A stretch of DNA of 5,779 bases. Origin: an uncultured Planctomycetaceae bacterium. Lineage in GTDB: Bacteria > Planctomycetota > Planctomycetia > Planctomycetales > Planctomycetaceae. The stretch lies in NCBI GenBank assembly GCA_903823545.1, contig CAIJTL010000998.1:1-5779 (forward strand), given 5' to 3'. Positions within the stretch are counted from its first letter, which is position 1, and every line of letters begins with the position of its first letter. The translations under genes and the position numbers were made by a program. Under the pieces are notes generated by a model, which made no database searches, was not told where the DNA came from, and saw only the letters and a program-made list of their open reading frames with translations. This document shows, in pieces, positions 1 to 5,779 of the stretch.

Positions 1-2459
1 CCGTCTCCTCCCAGCAAAGGCAGCTCAAAATCAGGAGCGGGCTTGCCAACCAGCGGCGAGTCCAATCCCGGCGCTCGACCATCCGGCGACTGCCCATCGA
101 CATCTTGTGCGATCTTTGGTTCTGTCGCGTGGTGCAATTTCCATTTGTGATAAGCGAGCGAAGCGGCAGCCTTTTTGATTTCGGCACCAATCAGCAATTG
201 ATCAACTTGAGCCAACTCCGTTCGACAGGCCCCCAAAACATCGCTCTTGCCAGACAATGTTTTGTCTTCAAGCATGTCCGGAGAAAACGTCAGTCGAATA
301 CCGTCGCTCCGCAATGCCTGCACTCGAGTTGCTTCCACGTGCTTGGGCGGCGAGTTCTCATCGCTCTTAGCGAGCGCGTCGGCGTCCGCCTCCCGAGTTG
401 TCGGTTTCGTATTCGACGTCGTGGCGTCATTGCCATCTGAAGCCTTCGCCGACGGGCTAACGCCGCCGGTTACGTTGTCTGTCACTTCTTTCAGCTCATC
501 GGGATGCAGCCAAATAATCTGAGCGATCCGGTCACGCGGGATTTCTTTCGCTTCGAGACGAATTTCGATCGACAGTCGCTTGTCGTCCATGTCGAGGATG
601 CGGCCACGCAGGAAGTCGCCATCTTTTGATCGAATCAAATGAGTTGGTGGCGAATCCTTTTGCATTCGGGGCAGCGTCAGCAATCGCTGTTGCTTGAGTT
701 TGTTGAGTTTTGGTGCCGACAAGCCACTGAGCAACTCGATCGCTTTGACCTTTTCGTGAGCCACGAACGTCGCGTCAGACATCGCAGTTTTGAAAACGAT
801 TCCCTCTTCATTGATCTGCTTCACGTCACAAGGAATCGTGTCGCCGCTGCGCAAGTGCATCAGCCGTCGTCCGCCTCCGACAGCAGGTTGAACAGGGCCA
901 TTCGCGAGCGCCTTCAAGAATGCGTTCGCGAACCCGCCACCTTGCTGCTGCACTTGTTGTGCTTGAACTTGCTGCGGGGTCGGCTTGGGCTGCGGTGGGG
1001 GCGGTTCGCGATAAACAATTCGTCCTGACGTACCAACTCGTAACGGGCTTGCCGTTGCACTGTTATCTGGATGCCAAACGAGGCAACTTGCGTCAGGCGT
1101 TTCGCGACCACTCGCCAATCGACCATGCAAAAAGAGTCCGTCAGCTTGCAATTTGCCCGATCGGCCTTCGGGTGTTTCAACGGATGAATTGCTGTCGTGA
1201 GTCAGAACAACAAGTGATTGCAGCGATTCAACCGATAACTTCAGCGGCTCGGTGATGCTGAGCGTCGTGAGCCGCAAATGGTCGTCGCCGATTTCATTCA
1301 GTTCGCCGCTCAGACGAGTCCCGTCTTGGTAGACCACTCGGAAGGCTCGCGGCTTGTCGTCACCTGGCGGAGACAAGAACGCGCTTGCGAGTTGTGCCGC
1401 ATCAAACTTGGTTTCCTGCTTCTCTTCAGTGACGGTGAATTGTTTTGTCTTTGCATCAAACCCCGTGACCTGTCCATAAACGATCGAGCCATCTGTGCGA
1501 TGTAACCGCACCTTATCCGGCTGCACTTCGCGCGGCGTCACGCCATCCCATCGCGTGATCCGCAGTCGCTCAAGGCGAACATCACCCTTGCGGTTCGTCA
1601 GCCGAATTCCGGAATGCGTTTTCGGATTGCGCGGTTTCACACTGATTTCCGACAGTTGTTTCCCGTTGGGGGAGTAAACCAGCATTCGACCCTTTTCTTG
1701 ATCGAGATAAGCGACCAAGTGAGCTCGGCCTGAGCCAGTTGCAATCGTCTGAACGGTGTCGACGTCAGCTTCTCGACCAAGTTCGCAGCGAAGCACGAGT
1801 TCGTTGTCCCAAACCTCCAATCGATATGCACGCTTAAAGGTCGCTTCGTCATCGCTGTCATCGACTCCAAGAGCGAGTACGAAGTCCGGTTTGTTTTTCC
1901 AGAAGAGTTCAAACTCAATCACCGCTTGAGCCGGGATGCCGAAATCACCTCGAATGTAACTTCCTTCTTTGTCGGTCTGTGGCTGCCCACCTTCGTCATG
2001 CCACTGCTTGACCGCAGCGGTCTCTTTCCAACCAACCAGCCCGTTGGGGCCGAGATAAACCAAATCTGCACCGCTCCCCCAACGATACATGCGACGGATG
2101 TGGTCTCGCTTCACCTGAATTCGACCAAGCCGAGCAACCTCCAACTCCGCTTGATCGTTGGTCAGATTGATTAAGTCGCCGAACAACACATCGCCTGCAG
2201 CTAGCTCAAAGCAATATTCGCCCGTGGGCTTTGGTGGCTCGGCCATTCGCGGGTAATGAACGGCATTCACCGCGTGACGTAAAAAATCAAACGGCAGAGT
2301 AAACGACGTCCCCTGCCATCTGACGACATCCGGACTCGCCGACTTCTTAAGCTCGCCCGGAACAAAACCACCGTTCGCCAAATGTAACACCGGCCTATCG
2401 GCGCTTGCTGCAACAGAACACGTCAGAACTAACGCGACCAACAGGGGTAATGATTTCAT
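1..2459 (-). CDS. Exported multi-module protein entering a C-terminal redoxin/TlpA-like domain (3' end outside window)
   Basis: The frame stays open from ATG at 2459 to base 1 with no stop, giving 819 visible residues; the C-terminus is missing. Residues 1-20 form a signal peptide (hydrophobic LPLLVALVLTCSVA, cleavage likely after ASA). A beta-rich module of about 45 residues, roughly hydrophobic-x-(S/D)GD-hh-G-h at its start and a hydrophobic I/L pair at its end, appears near residues 23-64, 81-125, 316-362, 371-418, 531-578, 606-652 and, weaker, 711-757. Residues about 140-306 look like a LamG/DUF1080-type beta-sandwich (GIRLTNRKGDVRLERLRI near its end). A Pro/Gln-rich linker spans 484-532. 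At 803-819 the sequence LVGKPAPDFELPLLGG matches the usual first strand of AhpC/TSA/TlpA thioredoxin-fold domains; any CxxC would lie beyond the window. A periplasmic thiol-redox role is therefore inferred, not shown. The Shine-Dalgarno is weak (AGG about 11 bases upstream). Coding and export are secure; the function is tentative. Confidence 0.9.
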   Translation of the reverse strand, partial: MKSLPLLVALVLTCSVAASADRPVLHLANGGFVPGELKKSASPDVVRWQGTSFTLPFDFLRHAVNAVHYPRMAEPPKPTGEYCFELAAGDVLFGDLINLTNDQAELEVARLGRIQVKRDHIRRMYRWGSGADLVYLGPNGLVGWKETAAVKQWHDEGGQPQTDKEGSYIRGDFGIPAQAVIEFELFWKNKPDFVLALGVDDSDDEATFKRAYRLEVWDNELVLRCELGREADVDTVQTIATGSGRAHLVAYLDQEKGRMLVYSPNGKQLSEISVKPRNPKTHSGIRLTNRKGDVRLERLRITRWDGVTPREVQPDKVRLHRTDGSIVYGQVTGFDAKTKQFTVTEEKQETKFDAAQLASAFLSPPGDDKPRAFRVVYQDGTRLSGELNEIGDDHLRLTTLSITEPLKLSVESLQSLVVLTHDSNSSVETPEGRSGKLQADGLFLHGRLASGRETPDASCLVWHPDNSATASPLRVGTSGRIVYREPPPPQPKPTPQQVQAQQVQQQGGGFANAFLKALANGPVQPAVGGGRRLMHLRSGDTIPCDVKQINEEGIVFKTAMSDATFVAHEKVKAIELLSGLSAPKLNKLKQQRLLTLPRMQKDSPPTHLIRSKDGDFLRGRILDMDDKRLSIEIRLEAKEIPRDRIAQIIWLHPDELKEVTDNVTGGVSPSAKASDGNDATTSNTKPTTREADADALAKSDENSPPKHVEATRVQALRSDGIRLTFSPDMLEDKTLSGKSDVLGACRTELAQVDQLLIGAEIKKAAASLAYHKWKLHHATEPKIAQDVDGQSPDGRAPGLDSPLVGKPAPDFELPLLGGD
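449..469 (-). repeat. Possible degenerate REP-like palindrome inside the coding sequence
   Basis: An 11-base core, GGGCTAACGCC on the plus strand (454-464), is identical to the centre of the right arm of the intergenic palindrome at 2544-2574, and similar CCG...CCGG flanks surround it. The centre GGC-TAAC-GCC is itself a small hairpin. It encodes residues around VTGGVSPSA (663-671) of the large exported protein, in a low-complexity linker between beta modules where an insertion would be tolerated. The match is short, so chance or codon-driven similarity remains possible. Confidence 0.35.
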
Positions 2460-2495
2460 AGACGTGACAACCTAAAACAATGACGCGCAATCAAC

Positions 2496-2574
2496 TTGGT
2501 GAGCCGGGCGGCGTCAGCCCCCGGACATCACGAAACACAAAACGTCCGGGGGCTAACGCCACCCGGCTCACCAA
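2496..2574. repeat. Inverted pair of REP-like palindromes between genes
   Basis: Two 31-base arms (2496-2526 and 2544-2574) are reverse complements at 29 of 31 positions, separated by a 17-base A-rich spacer. Each arm is also a small palindrome: CCGGG, one bulged base, GGC, a 4-base loop (GTCA or TAAC), GCC, CCCGG (2504-2524 and 2546-2566). The element can thus fold as one long stem or as two short hairpins, the layout of REP pairs/BIMEs. It starts 25 bases after the stop of the toroid gene and ends 36 bases before the start of the large gene. No T-run follows on either strand, so it is not a standard intrinsic terminator. It may attenuate transcription, stabilise the upstream mRNA, or simply be a mobile genomic repeat. 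Confidence 0.85.
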
Positions 2575-2599
2575 AACAAACGAGTGCTTCAAGCTGAGA

Positions 2600-3670
2600 T
2601 CACCGTTCATAGATCGGCAGAAACCGGTAATTCAGCGCGAGTGCCAACAGTGACATCGACGTACTCAACCCCGACCCAAAGGAACCGTTAAAACTGCCGT
2701 CTGCTTGTTGGGTCGACTTGAGTTGTCGGATCAGCAACTTGTTCCATTTTTGCCAAGCATCGACGTCACCTTGGAACAACGCTTGAGCTTGATAGTACCG
2801 CTGGTACTCAACTCCACCGTGTCCCGGAGAGCCCGGTTGCTCGACACGTTGTGTGAGATATCCCAACGTCGCTTTGTATTGCGGCAAATCCTTCCGCCGA
2901 GCGATTGCATACACGAGCGTGCCTATCGAGATGCGAGCCATCGACTCATCGAAGCCACCTAGGCCGCCTGAATAAGCAACTTGCCCCGAAGCCGCAGTCA
3001 TCTTGGTGAAGTAGGACACCGCTTTGTCGATCGACTCATCGGGCACCTCAATCCCCGCGTTGCGAGCCGCCAGCAAACCAACCAAAACAGAGCCCGCCAC
3101 TGACGTATCCGCATCGGTGGAGTCGGGCGAATAACGCCACGCCCCCGTTGAGTTTTTCTTCTGCGACGTGATCGCCGCTCGCACACCCAACTCCAGAGAT
3201 GCGCCGATCGAGCGCAGAGCGATGCCACTCCGTTGAGGCCCCTTGTCTTCAGGCCACAGGCTGCGATCGTCGATCGCTCCGTAAGCCTCCGCTAAGCCGA
3301 GCATCGCGAAGCCGTGATCGTACATGCTGCTCCCGAAGAACCCCGTGCTCGCACTCTGCCCCGTGATGATGTTTCTCGCGGCCTTACGGACATGATTGCT
3401 ATACAGACCGAAGTTCGGATCTTCCCCTGACGCGAGAAAAACCATCAGACCCAATCCCGTCACACCGGGGCCTTGTTGCCCACCGGATTTCACCCAATCC
3501 CCGTTTTCGGACTGAGTCGTCGCAAGATACTGCAATCCTCGGTCATACATCTCTCGCACATCCCGCGGCACAATCTCGCCAACGCGAGCATTCGGGGGTT
3601 GGGCAATTGCTGACAACGGAAGGCCAATCAACGTCAGACAGCCGAAGATCCATTTTCCAAACTGAGTCAT
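2600..3670 (-). CDS. Exported prenyltransferase/squalene-oxidase-repeat (alpha/alpha toroid) protein
   Basis: This is a complete 356-residue protein. Residues 1-23 are a signal peptide (hydrophobic IFGCLTLIGLPLS, likely cut after AIA). The rest has helical repeats of the terpenoid-cyclase/prenyltransferase toroid: QYLATTQSENGDW (47-59), ITSQKKNSTGAWRY (167-180) followed by a DADTSVAGS stretch (186-194), and QLKSTQQADGSFNGSF (316-331) followed by STSMSLLALAL. The end, NYRFLPIYER, is typical of exported planctomycete members as I recall them. A full DXDD proton-donor motif is absent; only DADT is seen, and the protein is about half the length of a squalene-hopene cyclase (around 630 residues). 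Catalytic cyclisation is therefore unlikely, and a binding or scaffold role is possible. ATG at 3670 is preceded by GAGGAA. It follows the LAGRGDI gene by 52 bases, consistent with cotranscription. The fold assignment is good; the function is unknown. Confidence 0.93.
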   Translation of the reverse strand: MTQFGKWIFGCLTLIGLPLSAIAQPPNARVGEIVPRDVREMYDRGLQYLATTQSENGDWVKSGGQQGPGVTGLGLMVFLASGEDPNFGLYSNHVRKAARNIITGQSASTGFFGSSMYDHGFAMLGLAEAYGAIDDRSLWPEDKGPQRSGIALRSIGASLELGVRAAITSQKKNSTGAWRYSPDSTDADTSVAGSVLVGLLAARNAGIEVPDESIDKAVSYFTKMTAASGQVAYSGGLGGFDESMARISIGTLVYAIARRKDLPQYKATLGYLTQRVEQPGSPGHGGVEYQRYYQAQALFQGDVDAWQKWNKLLIRQLKSTQQADGSFNGSFGSGLSTSMSLLALALNYRFLPIYER

Positions 3671-3674
3671 CTCG

Positions 3675-3680
3675 TTCCTC
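3675..3680 (-). promoter_or_regulatory. Ribosome binding site of the toroid gene
   Basis: GAGGAA on the minus strand lies 4 bases before ATG at 3670. It supports this start, which also places the signal peptide at the N-terminus. Confidence 0.7.
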
Positions 3681-3722
3681 GCGATCTTTCTCTCAGCAAA
3701 TCAAAGCCGAATCGCTCACGCA

Positions 3723-4598
3723 CTATTTCGCATTCTTCTTGTCAGACTCTGCATCCGACTCTTCATCAGAATCTGAGTCTTCCTTCAGCGCACCGTTTTG
3801 TTTGAACCACTGCTCCATGCCGCGAACTTGAGCGAACTGCTGATTCAGGGTTTTCCATTCAGCATTATCAAAGAGCGGCTTCAACTTCGCTTCCGGAAGC
3901 TTCGAGATATTCCACATCACGAGGTAGTAGTCCATTTGCCCGTTGAATCGTGGTGGCTTCGTCTCATTGACCACCAATGTGATCAGCTTCTGTCGCTGTT
4001 CGTCACGCAGCGGCAAACTGTTTTCCAAGATCGCAACAACCAACTCGACCTTTGCTCGAAACTGAAACGTCCGCCGCTCGCTGCTGAATGTCTCATAAGT
4101 CTTGCGTTGTTCGGCAGTGAGCATGTTGATCAGCGTCTTTTGAAACAACGACTCTCGCCCGTGCAAGCCACTCATGAATTTCATTTGTAGCGGCGAGATG
4201 TCCTGCCAGATTTCATTGATCTTGTTCTGATCTTTGCGAATTAGCAAAAACTTCTTGCGGACGACGTCGACCTCTTCAAAAAACTTCTTGATGTCACCTC
4301 GCCCCGCCAAATGCAGCTTCCGTTTCTGCAACTCCGTCAAAGCACAACCGCGATCAACATCCTCCGTATGCAGAACCAACATCTGATCCAACTTCGCTCG
4401 CGCGGCCTGCGCCGTCGGAAAGTTTTGAAAGATCCACGAATCAAACTGATTCTCCTGCATCTCCCACTGTACTTGAGGCTGTGCCAAAGCCGGTTCGTCT
4501 TCTTCTTCGTTCTGAGCCGCAGCCATGTTGGCGAGATGCAGTAAGCACAACAACGCGCCAATCAGTCGGAACGCGCGAGCAGCCGGATTGAGTGTCAC
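3723..4598 (-). CDS. Exported LAGRGDI/LTxxQ-motif helical protein, paralogue B
   Basis: The protein has 291 residues from the proposed GTG start at 4598. The frame stays open upstream to TTG 4766, but those extra 56 residues (Arg/Ser-rich, no recognisable domain) would bury the signal peptide. Starting at GTG gives a clean one: MTLNPAARAFR, then a hydrophobic LIGALLCLLHLA, with cleavage near AAA/Q at 28. The length then matches the 302-residue paralogue upstream. GTG 4619 and TTG 4643 are alternatives. The signature is a Cys at 85, LTELQ (87-91), then LAGRGDI (97-103) and KKFF. Further LTxxQ-like helix starts are LTAEQ (160-164) and LRDEQ (197-201). A shared C-terminal block has LKPLF and AEW. 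The last 20 or so residues are a Ser/Asp/Glu-rich acidic tail ending in Lys. LTxxQ motifs are also known from Spy/CpxP periplasmic proteins, but the similarity here is motif-level only. No enzyme motif is visible; the function is unknown. Confidence 0.88.
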   Translation of the reverse strand: MTLNPAARAFRLIGALLCLLHLANMAAAQNEEEDEPALAQPQVQWEMQENQFDSWIFQNFPTAQAARAKLDQMLVLHTEDVDRGCALTELQKRKLHLAGRGDIKKFFEEVDVVRKKFLLIRKDQNKINEIWQDISPLQMKFMSGLHGRESLFQKTLINMLTAEQRKTYETFSSERRTFQFRAKVELVVAILENSLPLRDEQRQKLITLVVNETKPPRFNGQMDYYLVMWNISKLPEAKLKPLFDNAEWKTLNQQFAQVRGMEQWFKQNGALKEDSDSDEESDAESDKKNAK

Positions 4599-4632
4599 GT
4601 CCGCCAACGAACCGGACACTAGCGCGTTTCGG

Positions 4633-4638
4633 ATTATC
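4633..4638 (-). promoter_or_regulatory. Possible -10 element before paralogue B
   Basis: GATAAT on the minus strand matches five of six bases of the sigma-70 -10 consensus. It would place a transcription start about 28 bases before GTG 4598, inside the 169-base gap after paralogue A. No good -35 is seen at 16-18 bases upstream (TTATGT at 17), so this is weak. Confidence 0.2.
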
Positions 4639-4683
4639 GACAAATTGCCCCCTAGACATAATCGTAGTGAAAAAGCCCGCATA

Positions 4684-4702
4684 CACCGAGACAAGCTCGG
4701 CG
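4684..4702 (-). other. Small hairpin in the gap between the paralogues
   Basis: On the minus strand CGCCGAG and CTCGGTG pair over 7 bases (one G-T) around a CTTGT loop. A run of five T follows, but 9 bases after the stem (4670-4674), too far for a standard intrinsic terminator. It may be a weak terminator or processing site between the two LAGRGDI genes, or chance. Confidence 0.22.
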
Positions 4703-4767
4703 AGGTTTGAGCCGTCGCTGTCCGCGCGAGACATTTCAGAAATAAAATTCGTTGCCGCATCATCAAT

Positions 4768-5676
4768 CTATTCTTTCATCGCGCCTGAACTGGTTTCGTC
4801 AACGATCTCTTCGCTCGGCCATTGTCCTGTAGTCCGCAGGAACGGTTCGATTCGCTTGGCTTGGCTGATCGGAAATTGAAATTGCTGCCATTCTTCGTCT
4901 GATAACAGCGGTTTGAGCCTGTCTTCCAATCGGTCGATTTCGAGCAGCACAAAGTAGAGTCGATAGGGGCTTTGATTCGTTGGCAAGCGGCCATGCTGGA
5001 GTAGAACATCCACGAACTGCTGCTGAGCCTCTTTAGCTAACCGCACCGGTTTCGAGTTTTGCCCCCATTGAGTCGCGAGTGATTCGTTAATTATCGCGAT
5101 GCGACGTTCGCGTTCGAGCGTTTTGTAAAGAACGGATTGCTCGTCGGAGAGGATGCTCCGCAGTGTCTTGCAAATCAGTGTCGCATCGCTGATTGATCCA
5201 GTTTGAATCATCATGCGTAGCTTCGTCATTTCTGCGTGGAGCGTCGTATACTCCTGCTGCGTCATCGACTCGGAGGTGCAACGCCGCCGCAATTCCATCA
5301 CGCGCGCAAAGAAATCGGCGATATCGCCGCGTCCGGCCAATCGCAGCTTTTTCTTTTGAGTTTCGGTCAAATTGCAACGCAAATCGATCGTCGTGATCTC
5401 GGCATTGATGTAAGTTTCTAGTTGGCTCTTGGCTTGCTCAATCGGAGTTGTTTGTGACGCGACAACTTGCTTAAGCCGCCCCCCGTTGGCAATGACAACT
5501 GCTCCACGTGTATTGAAAACGGATTGATCAAATTGTTGTTCTGAAATCGTAAAGCGTGGCTGAACGTCAACATTCTCAACGACGTCTTCATCGGCCAGAG
5601 CGAAGACGGGCACACCGCTTAAGTCAATGATCGCGAAGCTCAACAGCATCACTGAAATCGAACGAGGAGCAATCAT
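4768..5676 (-). CDS. Exported LAGRGDI/LTxxQ-motif helical protein, paralogue A
   Basis: This is a complete 302-residue protein. The signal peptide is residues 1-28 (ISVMLLSFAII, cleavage near ALA/D). The mature part starts acidic, then QQFDQSVF (47-54), matching NQFDSWIF of paralogue B. The signature is Cys101, LTETQ (103-107) and LAGRGDI (113-119), followed by FF; over the 31 residues from LTE onward I count 18 identities to paralogue B. A second LTxxQ-like site is LSDEQ (176-180), followed by a conserved ERERR-type helix, and the C-terminal block RLKPLLSDEEW (253-263) matches KLKPLFDNAEW. It lacks the acidic Ser/Asp tail of B. Most of the chain looks helical and charged. I know no function for the family; I have an impression that such LAGRGDI proteins are common in planctomycetes. 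ATG at 5676 overlaps the upstream stop as ATGA and has a strong ribosome binding site, so translation is probably coupled. Confidence 0.92.
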   Translation of the reverse strand: MIAPRSISVMLLSFAIIDLSGVPVFALADEDVVENVDVQPRFTISEQQFDQSVFNTRGAVVIANGGRLKQVVASQTTPIEQAKSQLETYINAEITTIDLRCNLTETQKKKLRLAGRGDIADFFARVMELRRRCTSESMTQQEYTTLHAEMTKLRMMIQTGSISDATLICKTLRSILSDEQSVLYKTLERERRIAIINESLATQWGQNSKPVRLAKEAQQQFVDVLLQHGRLPTNQSPYRLYFVLLEIDRLEDRLKPLLSDEEWQQFQFPISQAKRIEPFLRTTGQWPSEEIVDETSSGAMKE

Positions 5677-5779
5677 GAGCCTTGCTCCTTCTTCGAGTCT
5701 TGTGGAGTCGCGTCCTTTTTCTCCTCAGCTTTCTCCTCAACGTTTTCTTCGATCATCACGCCGCCTTGGATAAAGCCCA
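5673..5779 (-). CDS. C-terminal end of an upstream gene (partial)
   Basis: Only the last 34 residues and the TGA stop (5675-5673) are in the window; the 5' part lies beyond base 5779. The visible part begins GFIQGGVMIEEN and continues as a Glu/Lys-rich, probably disordered tail ending in EQGS. The other two minus-strand frames hit stops here, and this stop overlaps the next start as ATGA, which is the main reason to accept it as a real gene end. A short separate ORF from the internal GTG or ATG (M8) is possible but less likely. The family cannot be recognised from this tail. The charged tail is similar in style to the acidic end of paralogue B, without clear homology. Confidence 0.72.
   Translation of the reverse strand, partial: GFIQGGVMIEENVEEKAEEKKDATPQDSKKEQGS
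5685..5690 (-). promoter_or_regulatory. Ribosome binding site of paralogue A inside the upstream gene
   Basis: AAGGAG on the minus strand sits 8 bases before ATG 5676, within the last codons of the preceding gene. It fixes the start and fits coupled translation across the ATGA overlap. Confidence 0.75.

Noticed and set aside
639..1028. Plus-strand open frame of 129 codons
   Set aside because: It is antisense to the large exported gene, whose frame is open for 819 codons with recognisable modules; the plus-strand product is Arg/Leu-rich and not protein-like.
914..1180. Minus-strand open frame in another phase within the large gene
   Set aside because: It overlaps the long open frame in a different phase and shows no recognisable domain or motif.
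2496..2574. Intrinsic (rho-independent) terminator for the toroid gene
   Set aside because: The stem is strong, but no T-run follows it on the minus strand (CCAAGTTGATTGCG) or on the plus strand. The two nested palindromes fit a REP-like pair better.
3087..3115. Active squalene-hopene or class II terpene cyclase site
   Set aside because: Only DADT is present, not DXDD. The protein is exported and much shorter than true cyclases.
3798..4190. Plus-strand open frame of 130 codons
   Set aside because: It lies opposite paralogue B, has no signal, domain or ribosome binding site, and the minus-strand frame carries clear family conservation.
1..5779. CRISPR array, tRNA, rRNA or insertion sequence
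   Set aside because: No regularly spaced direct repeats, cloverleaf, ribosomal sequence or transposase-like frame was seen on either strand.

Overview
The window looks like a piece of a Planctomycetes chromosome, most likely Pirellulaceae/Rhodopirellula-like. This rests on protein style and is not proven: moderate G+C, a run of exported proteins of unknown role, an exported alpha/alpha-toroid (squalene-cyclase-like) protein ending in a LPIYER-type tail, a pair of small proteins with the LAGRGDI motif, and a very long exported protein that runs into a redoxin-type domain. All supportable genes lie on the minus strand, so transcription runs from high to low coordinates. Coding density is high and no gene-free stretch reaches 300 bases.

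In transcription order: (1) 5779-5673, the charged C-terminal end of a gene that enters from outside the window, whose TGA overlaps the next ATG as ATGA. (2) 5676-4768, an exported helical protein with a CNLTETQ...LAGRGDI signature. (3) After a 169-base gap, 4598-3723, a second exported protein with the same signature (CALTELQ...LAGRGDI). It is a diverged tandem paralogue whose best start is a GTG far inside the longest open frame. (4) After 52 bases, 3670-2600, an exported prenyltransferase/squalene-oxidase-repeat protein that lacks a full cyclase DXDD motif. (5) After a 140-base gap filled largely by a 79-base double palindrome (two REP-like hairpins in inverted orientation), 2459 to the window edge, an exported multi-module protein. 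It has signal peptide, two beta modules, a LamG/DUF1080-like region, several more copies of the beta module, a Pro/Gln linker, and then the first residues of a thioredoxin-fold (AhpC/TSA, TlpA-like) domain cut off at base 1. This last gene has no stop codon inside the window and covers more than 40% of it.

The four genes whose N-termini are visible all carry export signals, and their order and spacing suggest one functional unit acting outside the cytoplasm. What it does cannot be read from the sequence. The most useful observations are the tandem LAGRGDI/LTxxQ family, the repeated module in the redoxin-tailed protein, the REP-like pair (its arms pair with G-U wobbles only in the minus-strand transcript) and a possible degenerate relative of the same palindrome inside the coding region of the large gene.
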